Shown here piece after piece: positions 1-6,721 of a stretch of 8,933 nucleotides of DNA. Made by a program: the position numbers and the translations under genes. The notes beneath the pieces are model-generated. The model was not told the DNA's origin. It saw nothing but the letters and a program-made list of their open reading frames with translations, and made no database searches. This DNA comes from Bacillaceae bacterium (lineage in GTDB: Bacteria > Bacillota > Bacilli > Bacillales > Amphibacillaceae): NCBI GenBank assembly GCA_030152985.1, contig JASLIE010000226.1, forward strand, positions 1 through 8,933, in the 5' to 3' direction. Within the stretch, counting starts at the first letter, position 1. Every line of letters starts with the position of its first letter.

Positions 1-33
1 TTCTTCAATCGTTTCAAAATGTTTCTCTTTCAC
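1..33 (-). CDS. possible 5' end of a divergent gene (partial, unidentified)
   Basis: On the minus strand a GTG at 33-31 opens a frame with no stop to the window edge, reading MKEKHFETIEE. A purine-rich AGGAAGG (complement of 44-50) lies 10 nt upstream of the GTG as a possible ribosome binding site. An extended -10 element lies further upstream (62-70). Eleven codons are too few to identify a family. Genes divergent from restriction-modification operons are often small DNA-binding regulators, but nothing here shows that. The call rests only on the open frame, the ribosome-binding-like sequence and the promoter geometry. It could equally be chance, or a start other than this GTG could be used. 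Confidence 0.35.
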   Translation of the reverse strand, partial: MKEKHFETIEE

Positions 34-61
34 ACCCTCACAACCTTCCTAAATTAAGGAA

Positions 62-70
62 ATTATAACA
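62..70 (-). promoter_or_regulatory. extended -10 promoter element for the divergent gene
   Basis: Read on the minus strand this is TGTTATAAT: a perfect TATAAT hexamer preceded by the TGn extension of sigma-A extended -10 promoters. The -35 region at a 17-bp spacing (TTTAGT on the minus strand) is poor, which the extension may offset. Initiation would fall near position 55, leaving a leader of about 22 nt before the GTG at 33. In such AT-rich DNA chance matches are common. Confidence 0.4.
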
Positions 71-119
71 TATAAAACTCAAAAACTAAATAATTAGTCA
101 TGTATAAATATTTTGATTG

Positions 120-136
120 AAAATTGTATCAATTTT
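120..136. repeat. 17-bp perfect inverted repeat, candidate operator
   Basis: AAAATTG (120-126) and CAATTTT (130-136) are perfect inverted arms around a 3-bp centre, TAT. The element lies between the two divergent promoters, about 40 bp upstream of the plus-strand -35. It is not followed by a T-run terminator on a converging gene and no transcript is expected to end here. A dimeric repressor or controller site is therefore more plausible than a terminator. The AT-rich composition lowers the significance. Confidence 0.35.
121..136 (-). repeat. inverted copy of the operon -10 region (16-bp element, copy 1)
   Basis: Read on the minus strand, 136-121 matches plus-strand 190-205 at 14 of 16 bases, sharing the core TGATACAAT. 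The core is itself an extended -10 (TGnTACAAT), so this copy could be a second leftward promoter. Alternatively, both copies are binding sites for one regulator. The -35 position for this copy (AACATG on the minus strand) is poor. Confidence 0.35.
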
Positions 137-175
137 AAGATTCAGACATGTTTATGTATATAAATTTACATCTTC

Positions 176-203
176 TTGGAAAGTTAAGAAAAAATGATAC
201 AAT
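176..203 (+). promoter_or_regulatory. probable sigma-A promoter of the six-gene operon
   Basis: TTGGAA at 176-181 serves as the -35 (matching TTGACA at 4 of 6). After a 16-bp spacer comes TACAAT at 198-203, which matches TATAAT at 5 of 6 and is preceded by a TGn extension at 195-197. Transcription would start near 210, giving a leader of about 60 nt before the ATG at 273. This is the best promoter-like sequence in the upstream region and faces the operon. The -10 overlaps copy 2 of the repeated TGATACAAT element (190-205), so a protein binding that element would probably affect initiation. Confidence 0.6.
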
Positions 204-205
204 GT
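190..205 (+). repeat. 16-bp element, copy 2, overlapping the operon -10
   Basis: This copy matches the reverse complement of 121-136 at 14 of 16 positions, and the two copies lie in inverted orientation about 69 bp apart. It covers the extended -10 of the operon promoter. The repetition may reflect a shared regulator of both divergent units, or simply two promoters built on the same consensus. Confidence 0.35.
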
Positions 206-272
206 AAAGGAGATATTATAGGAATATTCAAGATAAAATTAAAATTTGTGAGTCTGAAAGGAGAAATAGACT

Positions 273-3041
273 ATGCAGTTTCATGATATCAAATATACAA
301 AAGCGAAACATTATATTGAGGAACAATATGCGAAGCATGAAGATTGGGAAATCATAAGATCACAAGAGTGTTTAGGTCCTACTCTGAATAATTTACCAGA
401 CAATATTAAAAATGATTTGGTGGAAAATTTTTTAGGGTTAGAGTCAGGGGAATATACACTTGAATTATGGAACGATTTAATCTCTTATATGATTAAAAGG
501 AATGAAGAAAAAAAGACTATTAAGCTTGCAGCAGATGTTTCAAGTGATGCTCAGATACCTAAGGATGCTTACTCAACTTGGGTGATGTATAAAAATCGGC
601 TAATCGATAAAAAGTGGTCAACAGAATCTATCGAAAATTTAGAGCAATCTTCATTTGAAATATTAAAGCATTTGGATATGGATACGAAAAATAAAAGGCC
701 TGTTAGAGGTTTAGTTGTAGGCAATGTTCAATCTGGAAAAACAGCAAATATGGCAGGTTTAATTGCAATGGCTGCCGACAATGGTTTTAACTATTTTGTA
801 GTGTTAACAGGTGTTATTGAAAAATTGCGACAGCAAACAGCGAAACGGCTTTATAGCGATTTAAATTCATCTGAAGGTAGCGGTAATCTTAATTGGAAAC
901 AAATCGCTAACCCATCATTAAGTTCTCACCAAGCGGAACATGATATTAGTCAATTAAATTTAGATTCTCAAAGTCGAGATAGGTATTTCACAGTTTTGCT
1001 TAAAAACAGTAAACGTCTAGAGTCTTTTATTGCATGGCTATATTCAGATGTTAAAAAAGCAGAACAACTTAAAATCTTAATTATCGATGATGAAGCGGAT
1101 CAAGCGAGTATTAATACTAATAATGTATTAGAAGAAGAGGATCCGACGGCGATAAATCGATTACTTAAAAACTTAGTACATGATGATAAAGTAGCGGGTA
1201 TGAATTATATTGCCTATACAGCCACACCATATGCGAACGTTCTCAATGAATCAGGACCGGGAACTTTATTTCCTCACAACTTTGTAGTGTTATTAAATAC
1301 TCCTAAAGAGTATATCGGTCCGAAACAAATATTTGGACTTGAAGAGCCTGAATCGGTGCCATTAATTGATGTCGTAAGAGAGATACCAGCTCATGAACAA
1401 AAAATTGTTGAAGAGATTCAAAAAGGAGAAGGTGCTCACACGATTCCGCAAAGTTTTAAGGATTCGATTCAATGGTTTTTATTGTCAGTAGCGGCTTTAA
1501 GAGCATTACATTATCGTGATCCTATTAGTATGCTCATTCATACAAGTATGCAAGTAGATGCGCACGAACAGATAAAAAACCTTGTAGCTGATTATTTACA
1601 GTATCTTAAAAGAAATCAATCTAAAGTTCTAAAAGAGATGAAGATACTTTATGAAAATGAAAGTATTGATTTTACAAGAAATCATTTTTTAGATGGTATG
1701 GATGGTTATTCAAACCCAGAACTAGTCCCCGATTATCCAGAGTGGAAGGAAGTAAAGAAGCAACTAGAGAGATTATTTAGACATAAAGGTGAAGAATACC
1801 TGAGTCATATTCCTATTGGTTCTGAAGGTCAACCAGATTACCATAAAGGTATACATTTAGTAGTAGATAATAGTGTTGCAAAAGAAGCTGATCAAATTGT
1901 TAGACTTGTCTATCCAAGTCAACAACAAACAACTGCACCAGCTTTTATTGTGATTGGTGGCAATACTTTATCTCGTGGATTAACTTTGGAAGGTTTAGTG
2001 TGTACATTTTTTATTCGAGAATCGAAACAGGCAGACACTTTAATGCAAATGGGTAGATGGTTCGGATATCGTCGAGGATATGAGGTTTTTCCAAGAATTT
2101 GGTTAACAAATGATTTGTTGGATAAATTTTCATTTTTAGCACAAATGAATGAAGAATTAAGAGAAGAGATAGAGGATTTTAGTAATTCAGGAATGGATTT
2201 GAACGATTATGCGATTAGAGTAAAGAACTCTCCAAATTATCAATGGTTGCGTGTGACATCAGATCAAAAGAGCCAATCAGCCGAAACTGTGGACTTCAAC
2301 TTTGCGGGATATAATCGTCAAACTGTTTATTTCGAAGATAATATTATTGATTTAAAACATAATTTAAAAATAACAGAGTCGTTTTTAAATTCATTAAATC
2401 AACCTGAGGTAAGAGGAAGTAACTTAATTTGGCGAGGTGTTCAGACTGAAGATGTAGTGACATACTTACAACAATATAAAGTCTGCCAATTAGATAAAAG
2501 AATGTCGAGTCTCTCTGCTTTAATCAATTGGGTCGAAAAGAATAGTGGACAAGAATTAAATAATTGGAGTGTTATTTTATCAAGTAAAGGTGAGGTTAGA
2601 AAGTACGATGGAAATAGTGAAAGTTGGAATATTCATGGTTATAATCCAGAATCTGTAACACGTACAAAACTCATTAGTCGTAGTACCGATCAAATTTCAA
2701 ATATTGGTACCTTACGTAACCCTAAGGATTTATTAATCGATATCGATGCAGAATTATCACCAGAAGAGTGGCGTGAAACAAAACCATCGGAAGTACAGCG
2801 AATTAGAAGAAAATATAACTATGGAGATATTCCACAACTCATTATCTATCGAATTAACAAAGATAGTGTCCCAGAGAAAAAAGGAGTGCAACGAGCACCA
2901 TTAGAATTTTCAGAAGACATTATAGGGATTAATATAATGATTCCCGGTGAAAGTAGGGGAGGAGTATCTAAAACTATTGCAATAAAATTAAATAAAGATG
3001 GAGACATCGAGGATATCGAAGATGTAGAGGAGGAAGAGTAA
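273..3041 (+). CDS. Z1 domain protein, superfamily II helicase-like ATPase
   Basis: A 922-residue cytoplasmic ATPase, probably a DNA translocase or helicase-like motor of a restriction-modification-like complex. Visible SF2 motifs in order: Walker A GNVQSGKT (150-157), Walker B with a DEAD-like IIDDEAD (270-276), motif III YTATP (315-319), a motif V-like GGNTLSRGLTLEG (562-574) and an arginine-rich motif VI QMGRWFGYRRGY (592-603). The last two, with the region between, are the signature of the Z1 domain. Residues 1-140 and about 650-920 lie outside the motor and may contact partners. The C-terminus is very acidic. The ATG follows AAAGGAG (257-263) at good spacing and about 60 nt from the likely transcription start. 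The stop overlaps the next start by 1 nt (TAATG). ATPase assignment is secure; direct DNA unwinding is inference. No nuclease motif was seen. Confidence 0.9.
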   Translation: MQFHDIKYTKAKHYIEEQYAKHEDWEIIRSQECLGPTLNNLPDNIKNDLVENFLGLESGEYTLELWNDLISYMIKRNEEKKTIKLAADVSSDAQIPKDAYSTWVMYKNRLIDKKWSTESIENLEQSSFEILKHLDMDTKNKRPVRGLVVGNVQSGKTANMAGLIAMAADNGFNYFVVLTGVIEKLRQQTAKRLYSDLNSSEGSGNLNWKQIANPSLSSHQAEHDISQLNLDSQSRDRYFTVLLKNSKRLESFIAWLYSDVKKAEQLKILIIDDEADQASINTNNVLEEEDPTAINRLLKNLVHDDKVAGMNYIAYTATPYANVLNESGPGTLFPHNFVVLLNTPKEYIGPKQIFGLEEPESVPLIDVVREIPAHEQKIVEEIQKGEGAHTIPQSFKDSIQWFLLSVAALRALHYRDPISMLIHTSMQVDAHEQIKNLVADYLQYLKRNQSKVLKEMKILYENESIDFTRNHFLDGMDGYSNPELVPDYPEWKEVKKQLERLFRHKGEEYLSHIPIGSEGQPDYHKGIHLVVDNSVAKEADQIVRLVYPSQQQTTAPAFIVIGGNTLSRGLTLEGLVCTFFIRESKQADTLMQMGRWFGYRRGYEVFPRIWLTNDLLDKFSFLAQMNEELREEIEDFSNSGMDLNDYAIRVKNSPNYQWLRVTSDQKSQSAETVDFNFAGYNRQTVYFEDNIIDLKHNLKITESFLNSLNQPEVRGSNLIWRGVQTEDVVTYLQQYKVCQLDKRMSSLSALINWVEKNSGQELNNWSVILSSKGEVRKYDGNSESWNIHGYNPESVTRTKLISRSTDQISNIGTLRNPKDLLIDIDAELSPEEWRETKPSEVQRIRRKYNYGDIPQLIIYRINKDSVPEKKGVQRAPLEFSEDIIGINIMIPGESRGGVSKTIAIKLNKDGDIEDIEDVEEEE
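3027..3033 (+). promoter_or_regulatory. ribosome binding site of the GHKL ATPase gene inside the Z1 reading frame
   Basis: GAGGAGG lies 7 nt before the ATG at 3041. The same bases encode glutamates of the acidic Z1 tail. With the TAATG overlap this suggests termination-reinitiation coupling, which would keep the two ATPases in proportion. Confidence 0.7.
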
Positions 3042-5053
3042 TGCAATTAAAAATAGCTCCAAATGATGTGCAAAGTATGTCACAAGATGGAGATGCAATA
3101 TTGAGATCATTGCAAAACATAAGCTTACCTATTACAGATTTACTAGTACGTGAATCGTTGCAAAATAGTTTAGATGCCGCAAAGCCAGGTGAAAGAATTA
3201 CAGAAGTTGATTTTCATCTAGGTACATTTGAAAATGAAAAGGTTTCCAGTTACTTTGATGAAATTACTGATGAATTAAATCAAAAATATGCAGGTCGACA
3301 GGAATTTCTAGCTGTGAGTGATAAAAATACAGTAGGTTTAACTGGCGATTATGCTTCTAACGATTCAAATGTTCTTAACAAAAGTAATTTTCATAAGCTT
3401 GTTTTTGGCATTGGTAAGAATCAAGAACAAGAAGGAGCAGGAGGTAGTTGGGGGTTAGGTAAAACCAGTTATTTCCGCATAGGAATTGGAATAGTTATCT
3501 ATTATACGAGAATTCGAGTAGAAGAGGGATATGAAGAAAGATTAATAGCATCTCTTATTGAGAGCCCAAAACAAAAAGAGAGACTTTTACCAATAGCTGA
3601 GCGAGGAATTGCTTGGTGGGGGGAATATGCTGAAGACAAGGAAAGAATTTTCCCTATAACAAACCATCAAACTATAAAAGAATTTCTATCTAAGTTTAGT
3701 TTAGAGCCCTATACCTCAAATGAAACTGGAACAACAATTATCATTCCGTATATTCAACCAGCACTGGATGATCTTGCTTCATCGGAAGAAGTTATCATAT
3801 TTCCTTGGGAAAAAAATCGAGTAGAAGCTATAAAAATGTCTATTCAAAGATGGTATTTTCCACGTATTTTAAATGATGTTTATTATGAATATTTAGGGAA
3901 TTCAATTCTAAAATGTACTGTGAACGGAGAATTACTCGCTCCAAACTATAATTTCGAACCAATTTTTAACATTTATCAAAAGGTATACAATGCTGCCTTA
4001 TCTGGAAAATCAACAGAAAAAGATATTCACGTTCAAGATGTGAAACTAGGAAGAACAGTTTTAGAAGACAAAAAACAAGCGGAAGGAAGAGTAGCATTTT
4101 GTGAATTAGGTGAAAAAGAGTTAGATATGTTACCTCCAAATAATAAGTTGTCAGGTTTAGCCTTTTTAGGATTTCGAGATAAATCAGCAATTGAAAATAA
4201 TGAAATGAAAGTTATGGCGTACAGCCGTAAACCAGGTATGGTAATCGAATTTACAAACAACAGAAAATGGTTACCTTACGAAGTGAAACAAGAAGAACGC
4301 CATTTACTAATCGGTTTCTTTGTACCGAACTCACATGCAGAATTAAAAAATAAAGATTTGGGATATACGAATTTAGAGAGTTATTTAAGAGCAACTGAAA
4401 ACTCCGACCATGCGGATTGGACAGATCGAGCAGGGATGAGTATTATTGATCGTATGCAAAAATATACGAAAAGTGCCATCCTCAACTATTATAAAGAACA
4501 CTTAGATGAAGATAAGGGGAGCGTAACATCTGGTTTGTCTAGAAAATTCGGCGCGATGTTCATGCCGCCACGTAACTTTGGTAAAAGCTCTGCAGTTGCG
4601 CCCCCAAAAAAATCTACAGAAGCGGACCCTAAGCGACAAGTAAGACAAAAATCAGAAGTAACTTTATTAAATACAAAACCACTAACCTCTGAACTAATTG
4701 AAGTAGAATTCCGTGCTTTTGTAGCAGCAAAATCAACAAGCATACTATATTTACAAGTGTCTACTCAAGAAAAAAAGATGAACATTATTGAATGGAAAAA
4801 GGGAATAGAAAATTTAAAGTTTCCACTGTCAATTGTAAATGCTACTATTTATAAAATTAATGAACAAGCAATTGAAAGTGAGTATTCTGTAATTCACCAT
4901 TCAAAATATAACTTTGAAATAGAAGATGACGGATTTGAAGGTTTTAAAATTGAATCAGAAGATGCAAATAAAACAGTTATTGAAGGTAGTTTAACAATAC
5001 AAGTCCATTCATTGCTCTATTTACCAATATTATCAATGAGAACAGAAGAGTAG
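3041..5053 (+). CDS. MORC/MutL-like GHKL ATPase of a restriction-modification-type system
   Basis: A 670-residue protein with an N-terminal Bergerat-fold ATPase. Motif I (N-box) is RESLQNSLDA (37-46), with E38 and N42 as the likely catalytic and Mg-binding residues. Motif II is SDKNTVGLTG (93-102) and replaces the usual DxGxG. Motif III is the glycine lid GAGGSWGLGK (132-141). A motif IV-like GTTI lies at 230-233. An S5-like transducer domain probably follows (about 270-450) and includes the basic SRKPGM (394-399). A Pro/Lys-rich linker (about 505-540) leads to a beta-rich C-terminal region (540-670). Members of this family are thought to dimerise on ATP binding and clamp DNA. No MutL-type DQHA endonuclease motif is seen, so it should not cut DNA itself. 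The 1-nt overlap with the Z1 gene implies that the two products act together. The ATPase call is strong; its role in defence is inference from context. Confidence 0.85.
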   Translation: MQLKIAPNDVQSMSQDGDAILRSLQNISLPITDLLVRESLQNSLDAAKPGERITEVDFHLGTFENEKVSSYFDEITDELNQKYAGRQEFLAVSDKNTVGLTGDYASNDSNVLNKSNFHKLVFGIGKNQEQEGAGGSWGLGKTSYFRIGIGIVIYYTRIRVEEGYEERLIASLIESPKQKERLLPIAERGIAWWGEYAEDKERIFPITNHQTIKEFLSKFSLEPYTSNETGTTIIIPYIQPALDDLASSEEVIIFPWEKNRVEAIKMSIQRWYFPRILNDVYYEYLGNSILKCTVNGELLAPNYNFEPIFNIYQKVYNAALSGKSTEKDIHVQDVKLGRTVLEDKKQAEGRVAFCELGEKELDMLPPNNKLSGLAFLGFRDKSAIENNEMKVMAYSRKPGMVIEFTNNRKWLPYEVKQEERHLLIGFFVPNSHAELKNKDLGYTNLESYLRATENSDHADWTDRAGMSIIDRMQKYTKSAILNYYKEHLDEDKGSVTSGLSRKFGAMFMPPRNFGKSSAVAPPKKSTEADPKRQVRQKSEVTLLNTKPLTSELIEVEFRAFVAAKSTSILYLQVSTQEKKMNIIEWKKGIENLKFPLSIVNATIYKINEQAIESEYSVIHHSKYNFEIEDDGFEGFKIESEDANKTVIEGSLTIQVHSLLYLPILSMRTEE

Positions 5054-5057
5054 ATAT

Positions 5058-5064
5058 GGAGGAG
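5058..5064 (+). promoter_or_regulatory. ribosome binding site that favours the ATG at 5072
   Basis: GGAGGAG ends 1 nt before the ATG at 5066 but 7 nt before the in-frame ATG at 5072. Only the second has a workable spacing, so translation should begin at 5072. Confidence 0.75.
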
Positions 5065-5071
5065 AATGGTT

Positions 5072-6010
5072 ATGAGTCAAGTAACGAATCAAATATCATT
5101 ATTTAAAAAAATTGATAATCAACTGTTAGAAAAAGCAGGATATTCATTGGAGAAGCCTATAATCTCTTATTTAGACGATACTGATTTGGAAAAGAATATC
5201 TTATGTGAACATGAGGACAGAATCGTTTTAATGACAGAGTTGGATTCTCTATGGTCACCGATTAATCATAACTTGAAAGTTGAACAGATGATCAAAATAA
5301 CTAATCCTTCCTATTTTTTTGGAGAAAGTGGTGTAACATCTTCAGAGAATAAAATTGGCTTTGCGGCTCATATTCACTCAACAACTTCAAACTTTCAAAA
5401 GGTTGTTAATTTCGGAAGTTTAGAATATACAGAGAAACCAACTGATGTATCATTTGAATATAACTTTCCCAAATCTTCTATTCGTGGTGTGATTTATATT
5501 GACTTTCTTATATATTTAAAAGATTATCAATCAGGAGGGGCTTTTCAAACCGATATTGTAGGGATGAAATTAAACGAAGGTGATATCGGAAACATCATTA
5601 TTTATGTAGATGGTGACGGATCTATATTCCCAATCACAGAATTTGAAGAAAAAGATGGACCACTCTGGATACTAGAAAAAAATTGGATTGAACCTAATTT
5701 GGATACATTCGATGTATCTAATATAAACCTGAGTTTAAATATTGCACATCCACTCTTTGCTCAATTAAAAGAAGGTAAGAACCGAGTGAATAAACGTTTT
5801 ATGGGAGATATTATTGTGCAAGCAATGGCCTATATTATAAATGATGTTTTGTTTAATGACGGCTACACAGTAGAAGACTTTGAAGATGCAGAACCAAACA
5901 GCATTTTAGCAGCAGTTGCTTACTGGATAACAACTTTTGAGATTGATATCTCGTCTGCTTTTTCAGTATCTAATTCTTTACGCCGTTATTGGGAATACAA
6001 ACTATTTTAG
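5072..6010 (+). CDS. uncharacterised defence-operon protein, 312 residues
   Basis: I do not recognise a family with confidence. From the preferred start (MSQVTNQISLF) the protein has 312 residues, no signal peptide, no clear membrane span and no cysteine-rich motif. Residues about 45-190 alternate hydrophobic and polar residues as expected for beta strands, including an acidic GDIGNIIIYVDGDGS turn near 170-184. Residues about 230-312 look helical and end in aromatic and basic residues (RRYWEYKLF). A compact ISLNIAHP-like stretch (NLSLNIAHPLFAQL, about 219-232) looks like a family signature. I found no convincing PD-(D/E)xK, HNH or Walker motif. It lies 18 bp after the GHKL ATPase and 12 bp before the DUF6339-like gene, so it is probably a structural or bridging subunit. 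A very diverged nuclease is possible. Confidence 0.8.
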   Translation: MSQVTNQISLFKKIDNQLLEKAGYSLEKPIISYLDDTDLEKNILCEHEDRIVLMTELDSLWSPINHNLKVEQMIKITNPSYFFGESGVTSSENKIGFAAHIHSTTSNFQKVVNFGSLEYTEKPTDVSFEYNFPKSSIRGVIYIDFLIYLKDYQSGGAFQTDIVGMKLNEGDIGNIIIYVDGDGSIFPITEFEEKDGPLWILEKNWIEPNLDTFDVSNINLSLNIAHPLFAQLKEGKNRVNKRFMGDIIVQAMAYIINDVLFNDGYTVEDFEDAEPNSILAAVAYWITTFEIDISSAFSVSNSLRRYWEYKLF

Positions 6011-6016
6011 GAGGTG
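6009..6016 (+). promoter_or_regulatory. ribosome binding site for the GTG at 6023
   Basis: AGGAGGTG begins within the preceding stop codon and stands 6 nt before a GTG start. This near-perfect Shine-Dalgarno sequence supports a non-ATG start and coupling to the gene upstream. Confidence 0.75.
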
Positions 6017-6022
6017 AGTTAA

Positions 6023-6721
6023 GTGATTACTTGGGATCAAATCATTTATGATGTAAGTAACGCTCAAAGAGATTTTGACAAATTAGAAGTATTGGTGGAT
6101 AAGGTTGAACCTATAGAGCCTATGAAAGACTTACTATTGGTGAGAGAAACACTAATTAATATTAGAAATAAAGTATTCGAAGAACATGGATTTGAAACGA
6201 TGAATAAGTTAGATTATAAGTTTGATTTAGCTTTCGGAATTGAACTGTATGAATATTTAAATGATGAAATAGATTTTACAAATCGTATTGCGACCTATAA
6301 TGATATTTGGAGATATTTATCAGTTAGAGTAGTTCCTGATATTGTTCATGCACGTTGGGGGCTAAACGCAGAAAGGTATTTTAAAAATACACGAAGAATT
6401 TGGTTAAAAGCAATTTGGTGGTATATTCATCTCTCTTGGCAAGGAGATAAACTATCAACTTATGAAATATTAAAGACAAATACTACAGATACAGTTGTTC
6501 AATTAGTAGAACGACCAGGTATTGGATATCATGTTGAAGTATACAGAGAGCTTATGTTGCAATATAATGACTATGAAGATCGCTCAAGAGAATTGTTTAG
6601 AACACTTCTGAAAATAAATACAGCTCGCCTATTGACAACATCCCCAGAGTTAGTAGAAGGCGGTATAGTAGGTTATGTGAAAAGCTTATTCGAAGCAGCA
6701 TTAAGGGAAGAGAGTTCATGA
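6023..6721 (+). CDS. DUF6339-like protein, tryptophan-rich, unknown role
   Basis: A 232-residue soluble, mostly helical protein that resembles the DUF6339 family as I recall it. The assignment comes from memory of its conserved middle, not from a search. The core runs from FDLAFGIELYEYLND (67-81) through IWRYLSVRVVPDIVHARWG (95-113) to RRIWLKAIWWYIHLSWQGD (124-142), where W127, W132, W133 and W139 cluster. It continues to TTDTVVQLVERPG (154-166). No catalytic triad, metal site or nucleotide motif is evident. Translation starts at GTG behind a strong ribosome binding site. The end overlaps the nuclease gene by 4 nt (ATGA), so production of the two is probably coupled. A role as adaptor, chaperone or inhibitor of the nuclease is a guess from that overlap only. 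Confidence 0.8.
   Translation: MITWDQIIYDVSNAQRDFDKLEVLVDKVEPIEPMKDLLLVRETLINIRNKVFEEHGFETMNKLDYKFDLAFGIELYEYLNDEIDFTNRIATYNDIWRYLSVRVVPDIVHARWGLNAERYFKNTRRIWLKAIWWYIHLSWQGDKLSTYEILKTNTTDTVVQLVERPGIGYHVEVYRELMLQYNDYEDRSRELFRTLLKINTARLLTTSPELVEGGIVGYVKSLFEAALREESS

Noticed and set aside
154..171. ATGTA...TACAT imperfect inverted repeat just upstream of the operon -35
   Set aside because: Arms of only 5 bp in very AT-rich DNA are expected by chance.
206..272. Leader peptide or riboswitch in the operon's untranslated leader
   Set aside because: The leader is about 60 nt and AT-rich. An AAAGGAGA at 206-213 has no start codon at suitable spacing, and no stable hairpin or known riboswitch core is visible.
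2846..3046. Short minus-strand open frame rich in serine
   Set aside because: It is antisense to the acidic tail of the Z1 gene, where Glu and Asp codons read as Ser-rich sequence on the other strand. It has no ribosome binding site.
3966..4743. Several minus-strand open frames of 74-84 codons inside the GHKL ATPase gene
   Set aside because: They overlap each other and a well-supported coding sequence, show no family features and lack convincing ribosome binding sites.
5072..6010. Assignment of the third gene product to a PD-(D/E)xK nuclease family
   Set aside because: Such proteins often occur in related loci, but I could not find an acidic pair followed by ExK in a plausible beta-hairpin context here.
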